DNA of 9,937 bases from Nitrospinota bacterium (GCA_022562795.1 JADFOP010000054.1:1971-11907), one strand, 5' to 3'; numbered from the stretch's first letter, positions 1 through 6,472 are shown. The notes: generated from the letters alone by a model not told the origin. Numbers and translations are program-made.

Positions 1-1
1 C

Positions 2-1363
2 CGGCCCATTGAGGAGGCCCAATTCGACGGCCTGCACCAGCGGATGCTGGCCTACCTTCAGGACAAGGACGTTTTCATCCTGGACTGCTACGCCGGGGCC
101 GACCCCGCCTACAGGCTGCCCGCCCGCATCATCACCGAGCGGGCATGGCACAACCTGTTTGCCCGCAACATGTTCATTGGGATCGACAACCCAGAGGAGC
201 TTGCCGCTCACAAGCCCGAGTACACCATCATCGACTGCCCTCGCTTCCAGGCTATCCCAGACGTTGACGGCACCAACTCCGAGACCTTCATCATCGTCAA
301 CTTCGGGGCAAAGCTCGTCCTCATCGGGGGGACCGACTACGGCGGGGAGATTAAGAAATCCGTCTTCACCTACCTAAACTACATACTGCCCCAGTCGGGG
401 GTCTTTCCCATGCATTGCTCGGCCAACGTGGGCCGCGAGAGAGGGGATGTGGCCATCTTCTTCGGCCTCTCCGGCACGGGCAAGACGAGTCTCTCGTCAG
501 ACCCCCGCAGAAACCTCATCGGCGACGACGAGCACGGATGGTCCGACAGCGGAGTCTTCAACTTCGAGGGCGGCTGTTACGCCAAGGTCATCCGCCTCTC
601 TCCGGACGACGAGCCGGAGATCTACTCGTGCACGGAGCGCTTCGGGACGATTCTCGAGAACGTCGTCATGAATCCCGCGACCCGCCGCACCGACCTCGAC
701 GACGACTCCCTGACGGAGAACACCCGGGCTTCATACCCCATCACACAGATAGATCGGGCCATCATACCCGGTATCGGGGGTCATCCCCAAAACGTCGTCA
801 TGCTCACCTGCGACGCCTTCGGGGTCCTGCCGCCTATCGCCAAGCTCACCCACGAGCAGACCATGTACTATTTCCTTTTGGGCTATACGGCCAAGGTGGC
901 CGGCACGGAGAGGGGTATGGGTGATGAGCCGCAGGCAACCTTCTCCACCTGCTTCGGGGCCCCCTTCATGGCGCTCCATCCCTCCGTGTACGCCAACATG
1001 CTCGGCGAGAAGATCTCCACCCACGAAGCGACCTGCTGGCTCGTCAACACGGGTTGGACAGGGGGACCTTACGGGGTGGGGAGCCGAATTCACATCGGCC
1101 ACACCCGGGCCATGGTGGATGAGGCCCTGAGCGGAGGGCTGGCCAGCGCCCCGACCACGGAGGAGCCGATCTTCGGCCTCCACGTCCCGACAAGCGTAAA
1201 CGGGGTTCCCCCGGAGCTCCTTTCTCCACGGGCCTCGTGGTCCAACCCCAAGGGCTACGACGAAAAGGCCCGGGAGCTAGCGGGCAGCATTCGAGAGAAC
1301 TTCTCCCAGTACGAAGGCGATGTTTCCGAAGGGGTTCTCGCCGCCGGTCCCAAAGTCAGCTAG
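2..1363 (+). CDS. pckA: Phosphoenolpyruvate carboxykinase (ATP), 3' part
   Basis: ATP-dependent PEP carboxykinase interconverts oxaloacetate + ATP with PEP + CO2 + ADP in the cytosol, the first committed step of gluconeogenesis from C4 acids. The frame is already open at base 2 and runs 453 codons to a TAG. About 90 N-terminal residues lie outside the window, judged from the position of the P-loop and the family's usual 530-540 aa. Visible motifs, in order, are YGGEIKKS (substrate and metal lysine region), the P-loop GLSGTGKT (about visible residue 155), LIGDDEHGW (kinase-2, metal binding), ENTRASYPI (conserved Arg) and GTERG. These distinguish the ATP family from the GTP family. The reading frame is intact and no key residue appears lost. 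It converges with the EIIA-like gene. Identification is very secure; regulation lies upstream, out of view. Confidence 0.97.
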   Translation, partial: RPIEEAQFDGLHQRMLAYLQDKDVFILDCYAGADPAYRLPARIITERAWHNLFARNMFIGIDNPEELAAHKPEYTIIDCPRFQAIPDVDGTNSETFIIVNFGAKLVLIGGTDYGGEIKKSVFTYLNYILPQSGVFPMHCSANVGRERGDVAIFFGLSGTGKTSLSSDPRRNLIGDDEHGWSDSGVFNFEGGCYAKVIRLSPDDEPEIYSCTERFGTILENVVMNPATRRTDLDDDSLTENTRASYPITQIDRAIIPGIGGHPQNVVMLTCDAFGVLPPIAKLTHEQTMYYFLLGYTAKVAGTERGMGDEPQATFSTCFGAPFMALHPSVYANMLGEKISTHEATCWLVNTGWTGGPYGVGSRIHIGHTRAMVDEALSGGLASAPTTEEPIFGLHVPTSVNGVPPELLSPRASWSNPKGYDEKARELAGSIRENFSQYEGDVSEGVLAAGPKVS

Positions 1364-1404
1364 CCCCGGGCAGAGTTGCTCGCCACAGGCCTCATTTCCA
1401 GCAG

Positions 1405-1427
1405 GTATTTTCCCAAACGAAAAATAC
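1405..1427. terminator. Weak AT-rich hairpin between convergent genes
   Basis: GTATTTT (1405-1411) and AAAATAC (1421-1427) are inverted copies around a 9-nt loop. The hairpin lies 42 nt after the pckA stop and about 49 nt after the stop of the opposing EIIA-like gene. It could serve as a shared transcription end. The stem is AT-rich and short and no clear U-tract follows, so this is only a candidate. The rest of the 112-bp gap shows nothing else. Confidence 0.25.
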
Positions 1428-1475
1428 AGGATAGTGGAGCTTGCCACCCGGCTTTTGCCTACTACCGATCGGTCC

Positions 1476-2027
1476 TCAGGCTTTGTCGCCAGAAGCGATC
1501 CCGGCGGCTGCAGATGGCCGAAGAGCCGCCGCCAGACGCTCTTTGAGCCACACGACCGTGGTTGCCCATCGGCTCCCATCGGTTTCCCGGCAAATTGCCA
1601 GGGCTTCCTCCGGTGTCTCGGCCAACAGTAGCTGTGTGCGGACCATGGGCTCGCGCAACAGGACGACCAAACCGTTGAGTAGCCTGAAGCCGGCACGACG
1701 TTTGCCGGGAGGAACGAGGAGGATACAGACGAAGTGGACCAAAGGGCCTGCGGGGCTATCGACGGCGATTCCGGCCGGGGAGCGACCTAGGGCCAAGCAG
1801 GGCCGGTCCACAGCTGGGCTGAAGGCGTGCACGATGGCGGCCTCGCCCTCACCGACCATGCTCGCACGGCGCCCCCTTGCGCCTAGCTCGGAGAGAAGCG
1901 CAGGGAAGTCTGTCACGCCCTCCGCACCAGATAAGGCGTCAGCCAACTCCTCGATGGCCCCGGCGAGGTCGCCGGAACCCAGTTCAAGCCGGAAGACCGC
2001 CTCCGAAAGAACTTTAGAGATCGTCAT
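1476..2027 (-). CDS. PTS EIIA type-2 (PtsN-like) domain protein
   Basis: A 183-aa single-domain protein resembling the fructose/mannitol/nitrogen-type EIIA fold (PF00359 type). In that family a histidine is phosphorylated by HPr or NPr. His67 in GEGEAAIVHAF sits where the family has GxAIPH. The stretch CLALGRSPAGIAVD followed by LVHFVCILLVPP matches the second half of the EIIA core, with His98 at the second conserved histidine. A helical segment with LLNGLVVLLREP follows, then a C-terminal extension of about 35 residues with no recognised motif. The ATG at 2027 is chosen because the frame upstream reaches only a TTG (2114), whose extra 29 residues do not resemble the family; no good Shine-Dalgarno precedes the ATG. 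It lies 100 nt downstream of the malic enzyme on the same strand, probably cotranscribed. No EI, HPr or sugar-specific EIIB/EIIC is visible, so a regulatory role is inferred rather than sugar transport. Confidence 0.75.
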   Translation of the reverse strand: MTISKVLSEAVFRLELGSGDLAGAIEELADALSGAEGVTDFPALLSELGARGRRASMVGEGEAAIVHAFSPAVDRPCLALGRSPAGIAVDSPAGPLVHFVCILLVPPGKRRAGFRLLNGLVVLLREPMVRTQLLLAETPEEALAICRETDGSRWATTVVWLKERLAAALRPSAAAGIASGDKA

Positions 2028-2127
2028 GGTCCCAGTAACAAGGTCAGGAAAGAATAACGACCGGAAATAATATCCCTTTTCTCTTGGGCATGCACGGGAT
2101 TTGCCCCATCGCAAACTTGAAGCGGAA

Positions 2128-3456
2128 TTATACCATAATCCCTAAAATGTCGGAGGTATGCTCCGGGCTAGCCGCCAGAAGTACAGCCCCCGTCACGGCG
2201 CGGTGGACCTCCAGGTTGAGGGGGCCCGGCACCAACTCGCCATCCTCTGCCAGGGGAGCGATCGCCTCAGCTGCGGCAATCTTCATGGCTGAAGTGATGG
2301 TCTGGGCTCGGGCCAGGAGCGCCCCTTTGAAGAGACCCGGGAACCCAAGCACGTTATTGACCGACTTGCCGTCGGCGGCGAACCGGGCCCCGGCGTCCAG
2401 GGCCTCGTCGGGCTCGATTTCCGGAACGGGATTGGTCAGGGCCATAATGACCTGACCGGGGCGAATATCGGCGGGCTTAATCAGCCCCGCCTTCCCTGTG
2501 GTAGCGACAACAATCTCGGCCTCGGCCATGACGGCTTCGTAGGTTCGTCCGGCGCCTCCGAGGAGCTCGAATCGCTCTACTGCCGCAGGTTCAATGTCCG
2601 TGCCGATTAGTTTTTTGACCCCGTAAGCTGAAAGAATGGTCGCAATTCCGGTCCCCGCCGCACCAAGACCTATCTGGCCGACGATGGCCTCGCTCAACTT
2701 TATCCCCGTATAACGGCATGCGTTGATTAGGGCTGCCAGCACCACGACGGCCGTGCCGTGCTGGTCGTCGTGCATAACGGGGATGGGCAGCCGCCGCTGC
2801 AGCTCCTCCTCGATGATGAAGCACTCAGGGGCGCGGATGTCCTCCAGGTTGATGGCGCCGAAAGTCGGGGCGATGGCGACGACCGTCTCAATGACCACCT
2901 GGGGGTCGTGGGAATCGACTAGGATGGGCACCCCGGAGAGGCCCACCAGCTTATCGAGAAGGACCGATTTCCCTTCCATGACGGGCATGCCCGCTACCGG
3001 GCCGATGTCGCCAAGCCCTAGGATGGCCGTCCCGTTGGTCACAATCGCCACGGTCGATGGTATTGTGGTGTAGTCCCGGGCAAGCTCCGGATCGTCTTTA
3101 ATCGCCTGGCAGACACGGGCGACCCCCGGGGTATAGATGTCACGAAGGTCCTCGGGGGAGTCCACTGGCACGGTGCTTCTCGTATGAATCTTGCCAGCCT
3201 GGTGGCGGTCGAAGACCCGGTCTTTTACGGCCAGCAGTTCAACCCCTTCCAGGGTCTGGATCAAAACCAGCAGATCCTTGAGCTGTTCTTGATCCTTGAC
3301 GAGCACGGTGATATCTCGTGTAAGGTAGTCTCTCCCCATGCGAAGGACCTTGATGTCGCCGATGAGTCCACCCGCCTCGCCGATTTGCACACCCAACTGG
3401 CCCAGCAGGCCTGGGATGTTGCGGATCTTTACCGTGATGACTTTATGATGCTCCAT
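2128..3456 (-). CDS. Malic enzyme with N-terminal ACT domain
   Basis: Oxidative decarboxylation of malate to pyruvate and CO2 with reduction of NAD(P)+, in the cytosol; 442 aa. Residues 1-75 look like an ACT domain (VITVKIRNIPGLLGQLG), a small-molecule-binding regulatory module present in some bacterial malic enzymes. The catalytic part follows, with Tyr108 in DIYTPGVA, Lys163 in EGKSVL, and the metal ligands Glu205-Asp206 and Asp230 in MHDDQHGTA. The Rossmann loop GLGAAG (263-268) is followed by Asp287 at the end of the second strand, which favours NAD over NADP (inference). TNPVPEIEP and NNVLGFPGLFKGAL complete the family signatures. The ATG at 3456 has GGTGGA 6 nt upstream and places the ACT domain at the N-terminus. 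An upstream TTG (3501) adds 15 residues without merit. The EIIA-like gene follows on the same strand. Confidence 0.95.
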   Translation of the reverse strand: MEHHKVITVKIRNIPGLLGQLGVQIGEAGGLIGDIKVLRMGRDYLTRDITVLVKDQEQLKDLLVLIQTLEGVELLAVKDRVFDRHQAGKIHTRSTVPVDSPEDLRDIYTPGVARVCQAIKDDPELARDYTTIPSTVAIVTNGTAILGLGDIGPVAGMPVMEGKSVLLDKLVGLSGVPILVDSHDPQVVIETVVAIAPTFGAINLEDIRAPECFIIEEELQRRLPIPVMHDDQHGTAVVVLAALINACRYTGIKLSEAIVGQIGLGAAGTGIATILSAYGVKKLIGTDIEPAAVERFELLGGAGRTYEAVMAEAEIVVATTGKAGLIKPADIRPGQVIMALTNPVPEIEPDEALDAGARFAADGKSVNNVLGFPGLFKGALLARAQTITSAMKIAAAEAIAPLAEDGELVPGPLNLEVHRAVTGAVLLAASPEHTSDILGIMV

Positions 3457-3513
3457 AAACGATCCACCCGTTGCTGACCATCCCCGGAGGGATAGGACCA
3501 AACCAAGTCTTTG

Positions 3514-3522
3514 ATATTACCA
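3514..3522 (-). promoter_or_regulatory. Extended -10 promoter for malic enzyme
   Basis: On the minus strand this reads TGG-TAATAT, an extended -10 (TGn plus a 4/6 match to TATAAT). It places the transcript start about 50 nt before the malic enzyme ATG. No good -35 hexamer is seen, which is acceptable for extended -10 promoters. A very similar TGGTA--AT element precedes the quinone oxidoreductase and the 115-aa gene. Sequence inspection only. Confidence 0.4.
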
Positions 3523-3610
3523 CGAGACGGTCGGTGAAAGCTACATTCTAAAAGACCGATGTGAAAATGGGATGTTATCGTGGAACGAGAGAGCGGCTTG
3601 CTCGGAAGAT

Positions 3611-3658
3611 TTCGTCGAAGAGGGGCGACAGCGTGGATGGCCCCCCTCGCTGGACGAA
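3611..3658 (-). terminator. Two-stage hairpin just after the PilZ stop
   Basis: TTCGTC (3611-3616) pairs with GACGAA (3653-3658), and inside it GAGGGG (3620-3625) pairs with CCCCTC (3643-3648). They are separated by a small internal loop and closed by a 17-nt loop. The structure begins 2 nt beyond the PilZ stop codon on the minus strand, where a terminator would be expected. The U-tract that should follow is poor, so it may act as an mRNA 3' end stabiliser or a weak terminator separating PilZ from the malic enzyme unit. Confidence 0.4.
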
Positions 3659-3660
3659 TG

Positions 3661-4185
3661 TCAATTGGAGGAGACTTCTTGGAGTTTATCGACTCGGGAC
3701 TGCCGCATCGACATCTGGAAGACGCTTTGGATTGTCCGTTCTCGGTCGGCCTCCCGGATGTGGGTGAACTCTATGGCAACTGACCAGCCTGTTTCCTTCT
3801 CTTTTACCCGGAGGACGCGGCCGGCGCAATGGATACGGGCCTCCCCTGAATCTGGAAGCTCGAAGGACACCTCCACGAGCGAGGAGACCTCAGGGGCTTC
3901 GTCGCACGAAAACTTGAGCCCACCGCCGCCGACATCGACGAGGCGACCCTCGATCCCCTTCCAGTCTCTCCTGCCCCTGGAGTTGAGACTGCCGCGTTTG
4001 GCCTTGTTGAGGGCCCCCCGGTAGTAGAGGGGCATAGGGCGGATGACATCCTCGCGGAGCTCGCCACCCAGCCGGTTGTGCTCACCCTCGGTGATGACTC
4101 GATAGGAGACCGATAGGGAGAGCTCTGCCCTCAGGTACTCCCGCTGATAGTGGACCTCTTGGTCCTGAGAGGGTTGCGCTCCGAT
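3661..4185 (-). CDS. PilZ-domain protein, probable non-standard ATC start
   Basis: PilZ domains bind cyclic-di-GMP and control motility, biofilm or polysaccharide output. The frame gives 174 aa if it starts at the ATC at 4185. Arg15 and Arg19 in QREYLRAELSLSVSYR form the RxxxR motif that opens the domain. Asp84-Val-Gly-Gly-Gly-Gly89 in GRLVDVGGGGLKF stands for the (D/N)xSxxG motif with Ser replaced by Gly. VEVSFELP and AGRVLRV fit the beta-barrel strands. The first ATG (4035) would remove RxxxR and the first strand. In between there is no ATG, GTG or TTG, only a CTG (4134) inside the motif. AAGGAG lies 7 nt before the ATC, making ATC the best-placed start; the frame closes at a TGA at about 4212. 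A sequencing or assembly error in an original ATG is the main alternative. The gap of about 65 residues between the two motifs is long for PilZ. The gene lies upstream of the malic enzyme unit but is separated by a hairpin and a promoter. Confidence 0.75.
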   Translation of the reverse strand: MGAQPSQDQEVHYQREYLRAELSLSVSYRVITEGEHNRLGGELREDVIRPMPLYYRGALNKAKRGSLNSRGRRDWKGIEGRLVDVGGGGLKFSCDEAPEVSSLVEVSFELPDSGEARIHCAGRVLRVKEKETGWSVAIEFTHIREADRERTIQSVFQMSMRQSRVDKLQEVSSN

Positions 4186-4192
4186 GGCTCTT

Positions 4193-4198
4193 CTCCTT
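4193..4198 (-). promoter_or_regulatory. Shine-Dalgarno that decides the PilZ start
   Basis: The minus strand reads AAGGAG here, a perfect ribosome binding core, ending 7 nt before the ATC at 4185-4183. No ATG/GTG/TTG lies at a suitable distance in the PilZ frame. This site is therefore the main evidence that translation begins at or near the ATC codon. Confidence 0.5.
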
Positions 4199-4612
4199 CT
4201 TGCAATTCACCCCGGCTCCCCCGCTTTCTTATCGAACGGCGACGGATGTCGGAGACGTTTTTGCTACCCACTCGGACAGGCATCCCTCCTCGCAAGAAGG
4301 ACCCGCACCGTTGTTGCTTATTCATTAAATCGGGGGGTACGAGCGAGAGTTTAGAAAAATCTCCAACTTAATGAAATGGTTTCAGTAACCAGGAACTTTG
4401 GAGATTCCCTGGCACCACCATTTTGTAAACAATCCCTGCCTGGTCGGGTGGAATGTTCAACCCGTAGATGCTCCATGCGTAGGAAGAGCGCTTCCGGGGT
4501 AGAGCCTGTCCTGGATGGGGATATGGCGTATGGGCCAGGTGGTGGGGCGCCTGAGCTGATGCCGGTCGATACGCACGCGGGCCCAGGGCATACGGCTCCC
4601 TTGTGCGGAGCC
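4199..4612. other. Gene-free region between divergent PilZ and small-gene unit
   Basis: About 410 bp without a convincing gene. Several open frames cross it on both strands, but their products are low-complexity or Arg/Ser/Pro-rich, lack good starts, or overlap the PilZ N-terminus in another frame. It must hold the PilZ promoter, although no strong hexamer pair is visible for it. The AT-rich core at about 4315-4435 carries the overlapping inverted repeats listed separately. The rest shows nothing recognisable. Confidence 0.5.
4321..4423. repeat. Cluster of overlapping inverted repeats
   Basis: Four perfect inverted repeats overlap: TTCATTAA (4321-4328) with TTAATGAA (4368-4375); AATCTCCAA (4358-4366) with TTGGAGATT (4398-4406); AAATGGT (4374-4380) with ACCATTT (4417-4423); and, nested in the last pair, CCAGG (4389-4393) with CCTGG (4408-4412). 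The second pair crosses the first and third, so the stems exclude each other as in a switch. Arms of 8-9 bp occur by chance at about this frequency in 10 kb, so only the clustering is notable. It could be an operator region, a structured leader or RNA, or a mobile-element remnant. Confidence 0.35.
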
Positions 4613-4641
4613 TTTGCGCCTCCGGCCCCCTGCGCTATAAT
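4613..4641 (+). promoter_or_regulatory. Sigma70-type promoter with perfect TATAAT
   Basis: TATAAT at 4636-4641 is a perfect -10 in GC-rich surroundings. Seventeen bases upstream, TTTGCG (4613-4618) is a poor -35 match. The predicted start near 4648 leaves a leader of about 24 nt holding AGGAGG before the ATG at 4672, which is a well-formed arrangement. Confidence 0.6.
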
Positions 4642-4671
4642 GGGTTCGAAATGCCAAGAGGAGGTCGAACC

Positions 4672-4980
4672 ATGTCAGACTCCGCTTCGTCGGAGCGCTG
4701 GAGCCTGCAATGCCCATGTTGCCAGGCCATGCTGACCATTGACCGGGACACCGGCGCCATCCTCCACACCGAGCCCTTCAAGACGACCGACGCACCGGAG
4801 AGCCTGAGCTCGGCGGTCGAGGCCCTCAAAGCCCAAAAGCAGGCCCGCCGAGAGCGGGTCCGACAGCGGACCGAGGAGGAAAAGCACCGCAAGGAGATTT
4901 TGGCCAAAAAGGTGGAGGAGGCCCGCAAGCAGGTGAAGGACTTGGAAGGGCCTCCGCCCCGGCCCTTTGACTTCGAATAA
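4672..4980 (+). CDS. Hypothetical protein with CPCC motif and charged helix
   Basis: A 102-aa protein of no family I recognise. The start is the ATG at 4672, with AGGAGG 7 nt upstream and a TATAAT promoter before that; a longer frame from 4603 would begin upstream of the promoter. Residues 14-17 are CPCC within LQCPCCQAMLTIDRDTGAIL, like one half of a zinc ribbon. There is no second cysteine pair, so metal binding would need a dimer or a partner. Residues of about 46-92 are almost all Lys, Arg, Glu, Gln and Ala, predicting a long helix or coiled coil, followed by GPPPRPFDFE. No signal peptide or membrane segment is seen, so it is probably cytosolic. It is followed after 36 nt by a 62-aa gene on the same strand, probably cotranscribed. 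Coding status is well supported; function is unknown. Confidence 0.7.
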   Translation: MSDSASSERWSLQCPCCQAMLTIDRDTGAILHTEPFKTTDAPESLSSAVEALKAQKQARRERVRQRTEEEKHRKEILAKKVEEARKQVKDLEGPPPRPFDFE

Positions 4981-5016
4981 AACCCAGATTCCGCTGGCCC
5001 GTCCGAGGAAAGAACT

Positions 5017-5205
5017 ATGAACCTACGGAGAGAAATCTTCCGCCTCAATTTCAAGAGGGGGGTGGAGCCAGTCCCAGCAGAGATCACCGGCCCTATCGTC
5101 GGGATGTTTCTCCTCACCCGCTACAGCTACGAGATCATCTGGCTGGAGGAGGAGGAGGCTGAGGCGGCCACCCCGCCGAAGCCTAAGGCCCGGAAGAGCA
5201 AGTAG
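5017..5205 (+). CDS. Small hypothetical protein with acidic/basic tail
   Basis: A 62-aa protein that I do not recognise. The ATG at 5017 is preceded by AGGAAA at about 5 nt, and the gene starts 36 nt after the CPCC-protein gene, suggesting one transcript. Residues 1-18 are basic and amphipathic (MNLRREIFRLNFKRG). Residues 23-43 (TGPIVGMFLLTRYSYEIIWL) are hydrophobic but with polar breaks, so either a buried beta core or a weak membrane segment. An acidic run EEEEAE and an Ala/Pro/Lys tail end it. The tail resembles flexible tails of small nucleic-acid-associated or scaffold proteins, but this does not establish a function. Short length keeps confidence moderate. Confidence 0.55.
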   Translation: MNLRREIFRLNFKRGVEPVPAEITGPIVGMFLLTRYSYEIIWLEEEEAEAATPPKPKARKSK

Positions 5206-5280
5206 CCGAGCGCAAGCCCACAGGATAACACCGTTCCCTCGGGAAAGGACTATCCCTGGTCGGAAGGCTCCCTTTGGCGC

Positions 5281-6252
5281 TCAGGGCACCAGAAGCACTT
5301 TGCCCGCTGTCTGGCGGCCCTCCAGCGCGCGGTGTGCCTCAGCGGCCTCGCTCAAAGGGTAGGTCCTATCAATCCTGAGCCGCAGCTCCCCCGTCGCAAC
5401 CCAGTGGAGCACATCGCCCGCCCGCTCTAGCAGCTCGCCGCGATCGGCCGCGTAGTGCGCCAGGCCCGGCCGCGTGAGGAAGAGCGATCCCCCCCCGGCC
5501 GCCAGGACCGAAGGGTCGATGGGAGGGACGGGTCCGCTCGACTGCCCGAAGAGCGCAAGGAGGCCTCGCGGCCTGAGGCAGGCGAGGCTTTGGTCGAAGG
5601 TCGCCTGGCCCACCGAGTCGTAGACGACGTGAACACCCCGGCCGTCGGTCAGCCTGAGCGTTTCCTCGGCGAAGTCGCCCTCCGTATAGAGGATCACGGC
5701 GTCGGCCCCTGCCTCGCGCGCCAGGCGGGCCTTCTCCTCCGTCGAGACGGTTCCGATAACCGTGGCGCCGATCCTGGCCGCCATCTGGACGAGCAGAAGA
5801 CCTACCCCTCCGGCCGCCGCGTGGACCAGGGCCGTCTCGCCCCCGGCGAGGGGGTAGGTAGAGCGGGTGAGGTAGTGGGCGGTCATGCCCTGGAGCATAG
5901 CGGCCGCCCCGGCTTCGGCGTCCAGGCTCTCAGGCAGGCGTACGAGCTTCCAGGCGGGCACGACGGCTCTCTCAGCGTATGAGCCCCGCTCCATTGCGTA
6001 GGCCACGCGGTCGCCAACCTCCACCTCGTAGACCCCCGGGCCCACGGCCTCGACCACCCCCGCGGCCTCCATCCCAGGGGTGAAGGGAAGCGCACCTGGG
6101 TAGAGGCCCGTGCGGTGGTAGACGTCGATGAAATTGACGCCTGCGGCCTCAACGGTGACTAGGGCCTCGCCGCCTCCAGGCTCAGGTAGGGTAACCTCCT
6201 CAAGCTTAAATACCTCCGGGCCACCGTATTCGTGGACGCGAATGGCGCGCAT
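5281..6252 (-). CDS. Zinc-independent quinone oxidoreductase (QOR, MDR family)
   Basis: A 323-aa medium-chain dehydrogenase/reductase of the zeta-crystallin/QOR type. The family uses NADPH to reduce quinones or other alpha,beta-unsaturated carbonyls in the cytosol. The N-terminal GroES-like fold starts with [14 protein letters not shown] and contains [15 protein letters not shown] and [12 protein letters not shown]. It lacks the Cys/His zinc ligands of alcohol dehydrogenases. LQGMTAHYL (120-128) and AAAGGVG (145-151) are QOR signatures, the latter being the nucleotide-binding loop. The C-terminal [24 protein letters not shown] is also typical. Length is normal. The ATG at 6252 has GGAGGAGG 8 nt upstream. 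It converges with the small-gene unit and diverges from the 115-aa gene. The natural substrate cannot be read from sequence. Confidence 0.93.
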   Translation of the reverse strand: MRAIRVHEYGGPEVFKLEEVTLPEPGGGEALVTVEAAGVNFIDVYHRTGLYPGALPFTPGMEAAGVVEAVGPGVYEVEVGDRVAYAMERGSYAERAVVPAWKLVRLPESLDAEAGAAAMLQGMTAHYLTRSTYPLAGGETALVHAAAGGVGLLLVQMAARIGATVIGTVSTEEKARLAREAGADAVILYTEGDFAEETLRLTDGRGVHVVYDSVGQATFDQSLACLRPRGLLALFGQSSGPVPPIDPSVLAAGGGSLFLTRPGLAHYAADRGELLERAGDVLHWVATGELRLRIDRTYPLSEAAEAHRALEGRQTAGKVLLVP

Positions 6253-6300
6253 ATACGTTGCCTCCTCCAGGCTAAACCCTCAAAATCGCTAACCTGACGG

Positions 6301-6309
6301 ATACTACCA
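6301..6309 (-). promoter_or_regulatory. Extended -10 promoter for quinone oxidoreductase
   Basis: The minus strand reads TGG-TAGTAT, an extended -10 with a 4/6 hexamer match. It lies about 50 nt before the QOR ATG, the same geometry as the malic enzyme element. The -35 region is not recognisable. Confidence 0.35.
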
Positions 6310-6463
6310 CATGGATAGAGACGGGGTAAGGATCCTCAGCCTCGTGGCGGAGCGTTGGGCCTCGGAAATTGCCTTTTCCCTCTTCGCTTTGGCACCGTCT
6401 CGGCAATCCCTCCCAGGCCCCGCCCTAATGCCCTCATCTCCATTATCCACTCCCCCTTAGCCG

Positions 6464-6472
6464 TGGTACAAT
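6464..6472 (+). promoter_or_regulatory. Extended -10 promoter for the 115-aa gene
   Basis: TGG-TACAAT is an extended -10 with a 5/6 hexamer match. The predicted start near 6479 gives a leader of about 18 nt that contains AAGGA before the ATG at 6497. No convincing -35 is seen. The remainder of the 244-bp gap back to the divergent QOR gene shows only a pyrimidine-rich stretch on the plus strand. Confidence 0.45.

Noticed and set aside
1441-2070. 209-codon plus-strand frame opposite the EIIA-like gene
   Set aside because: Antisense shadow: Ser/Pro/Arg/Thr-rich low-complexity product, while the opposite strand encodes a recognisable EIIA core.
4131-4325. 64-codon minus-strand frame with an ATG, beginning upstream of PilZ
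   Set aside because: It overlaps the PilZ N-terminal coding region in another frame, is Arg/Ser/Gly-rich without any domain, and cannot join PilZ without a frameshift.
4376-4735. 119-codon plus-strand frame across the gap before the CPCC gene
   Set aside because: Its product is Pro/Gly/Cys-rich with no domain, it has no good Shine-Dalgarno, and it runs through the TATAAT promoter and the ribosome site of the real gene at 4672.
5234-5245. TTCCCTCGGGAA as a terminator for the small-gene unit
   Set aside because: Only a 4-bp stem with a tetraloop and no following T-run; too weak to annotate.
5455-5982. 175-codon plus-strand frame inside the QOR gene
   Set aside because: Antisense frame in GC-rich DNA; the minus strand carries full QOR signatures over the same bases.
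6368-6407. ATTGCC/GGCAAT inverted repeat before the 115-aa gene
   Set aside because: Six-base arms 28 nt apart are expected many times by chance in this length of DNA.
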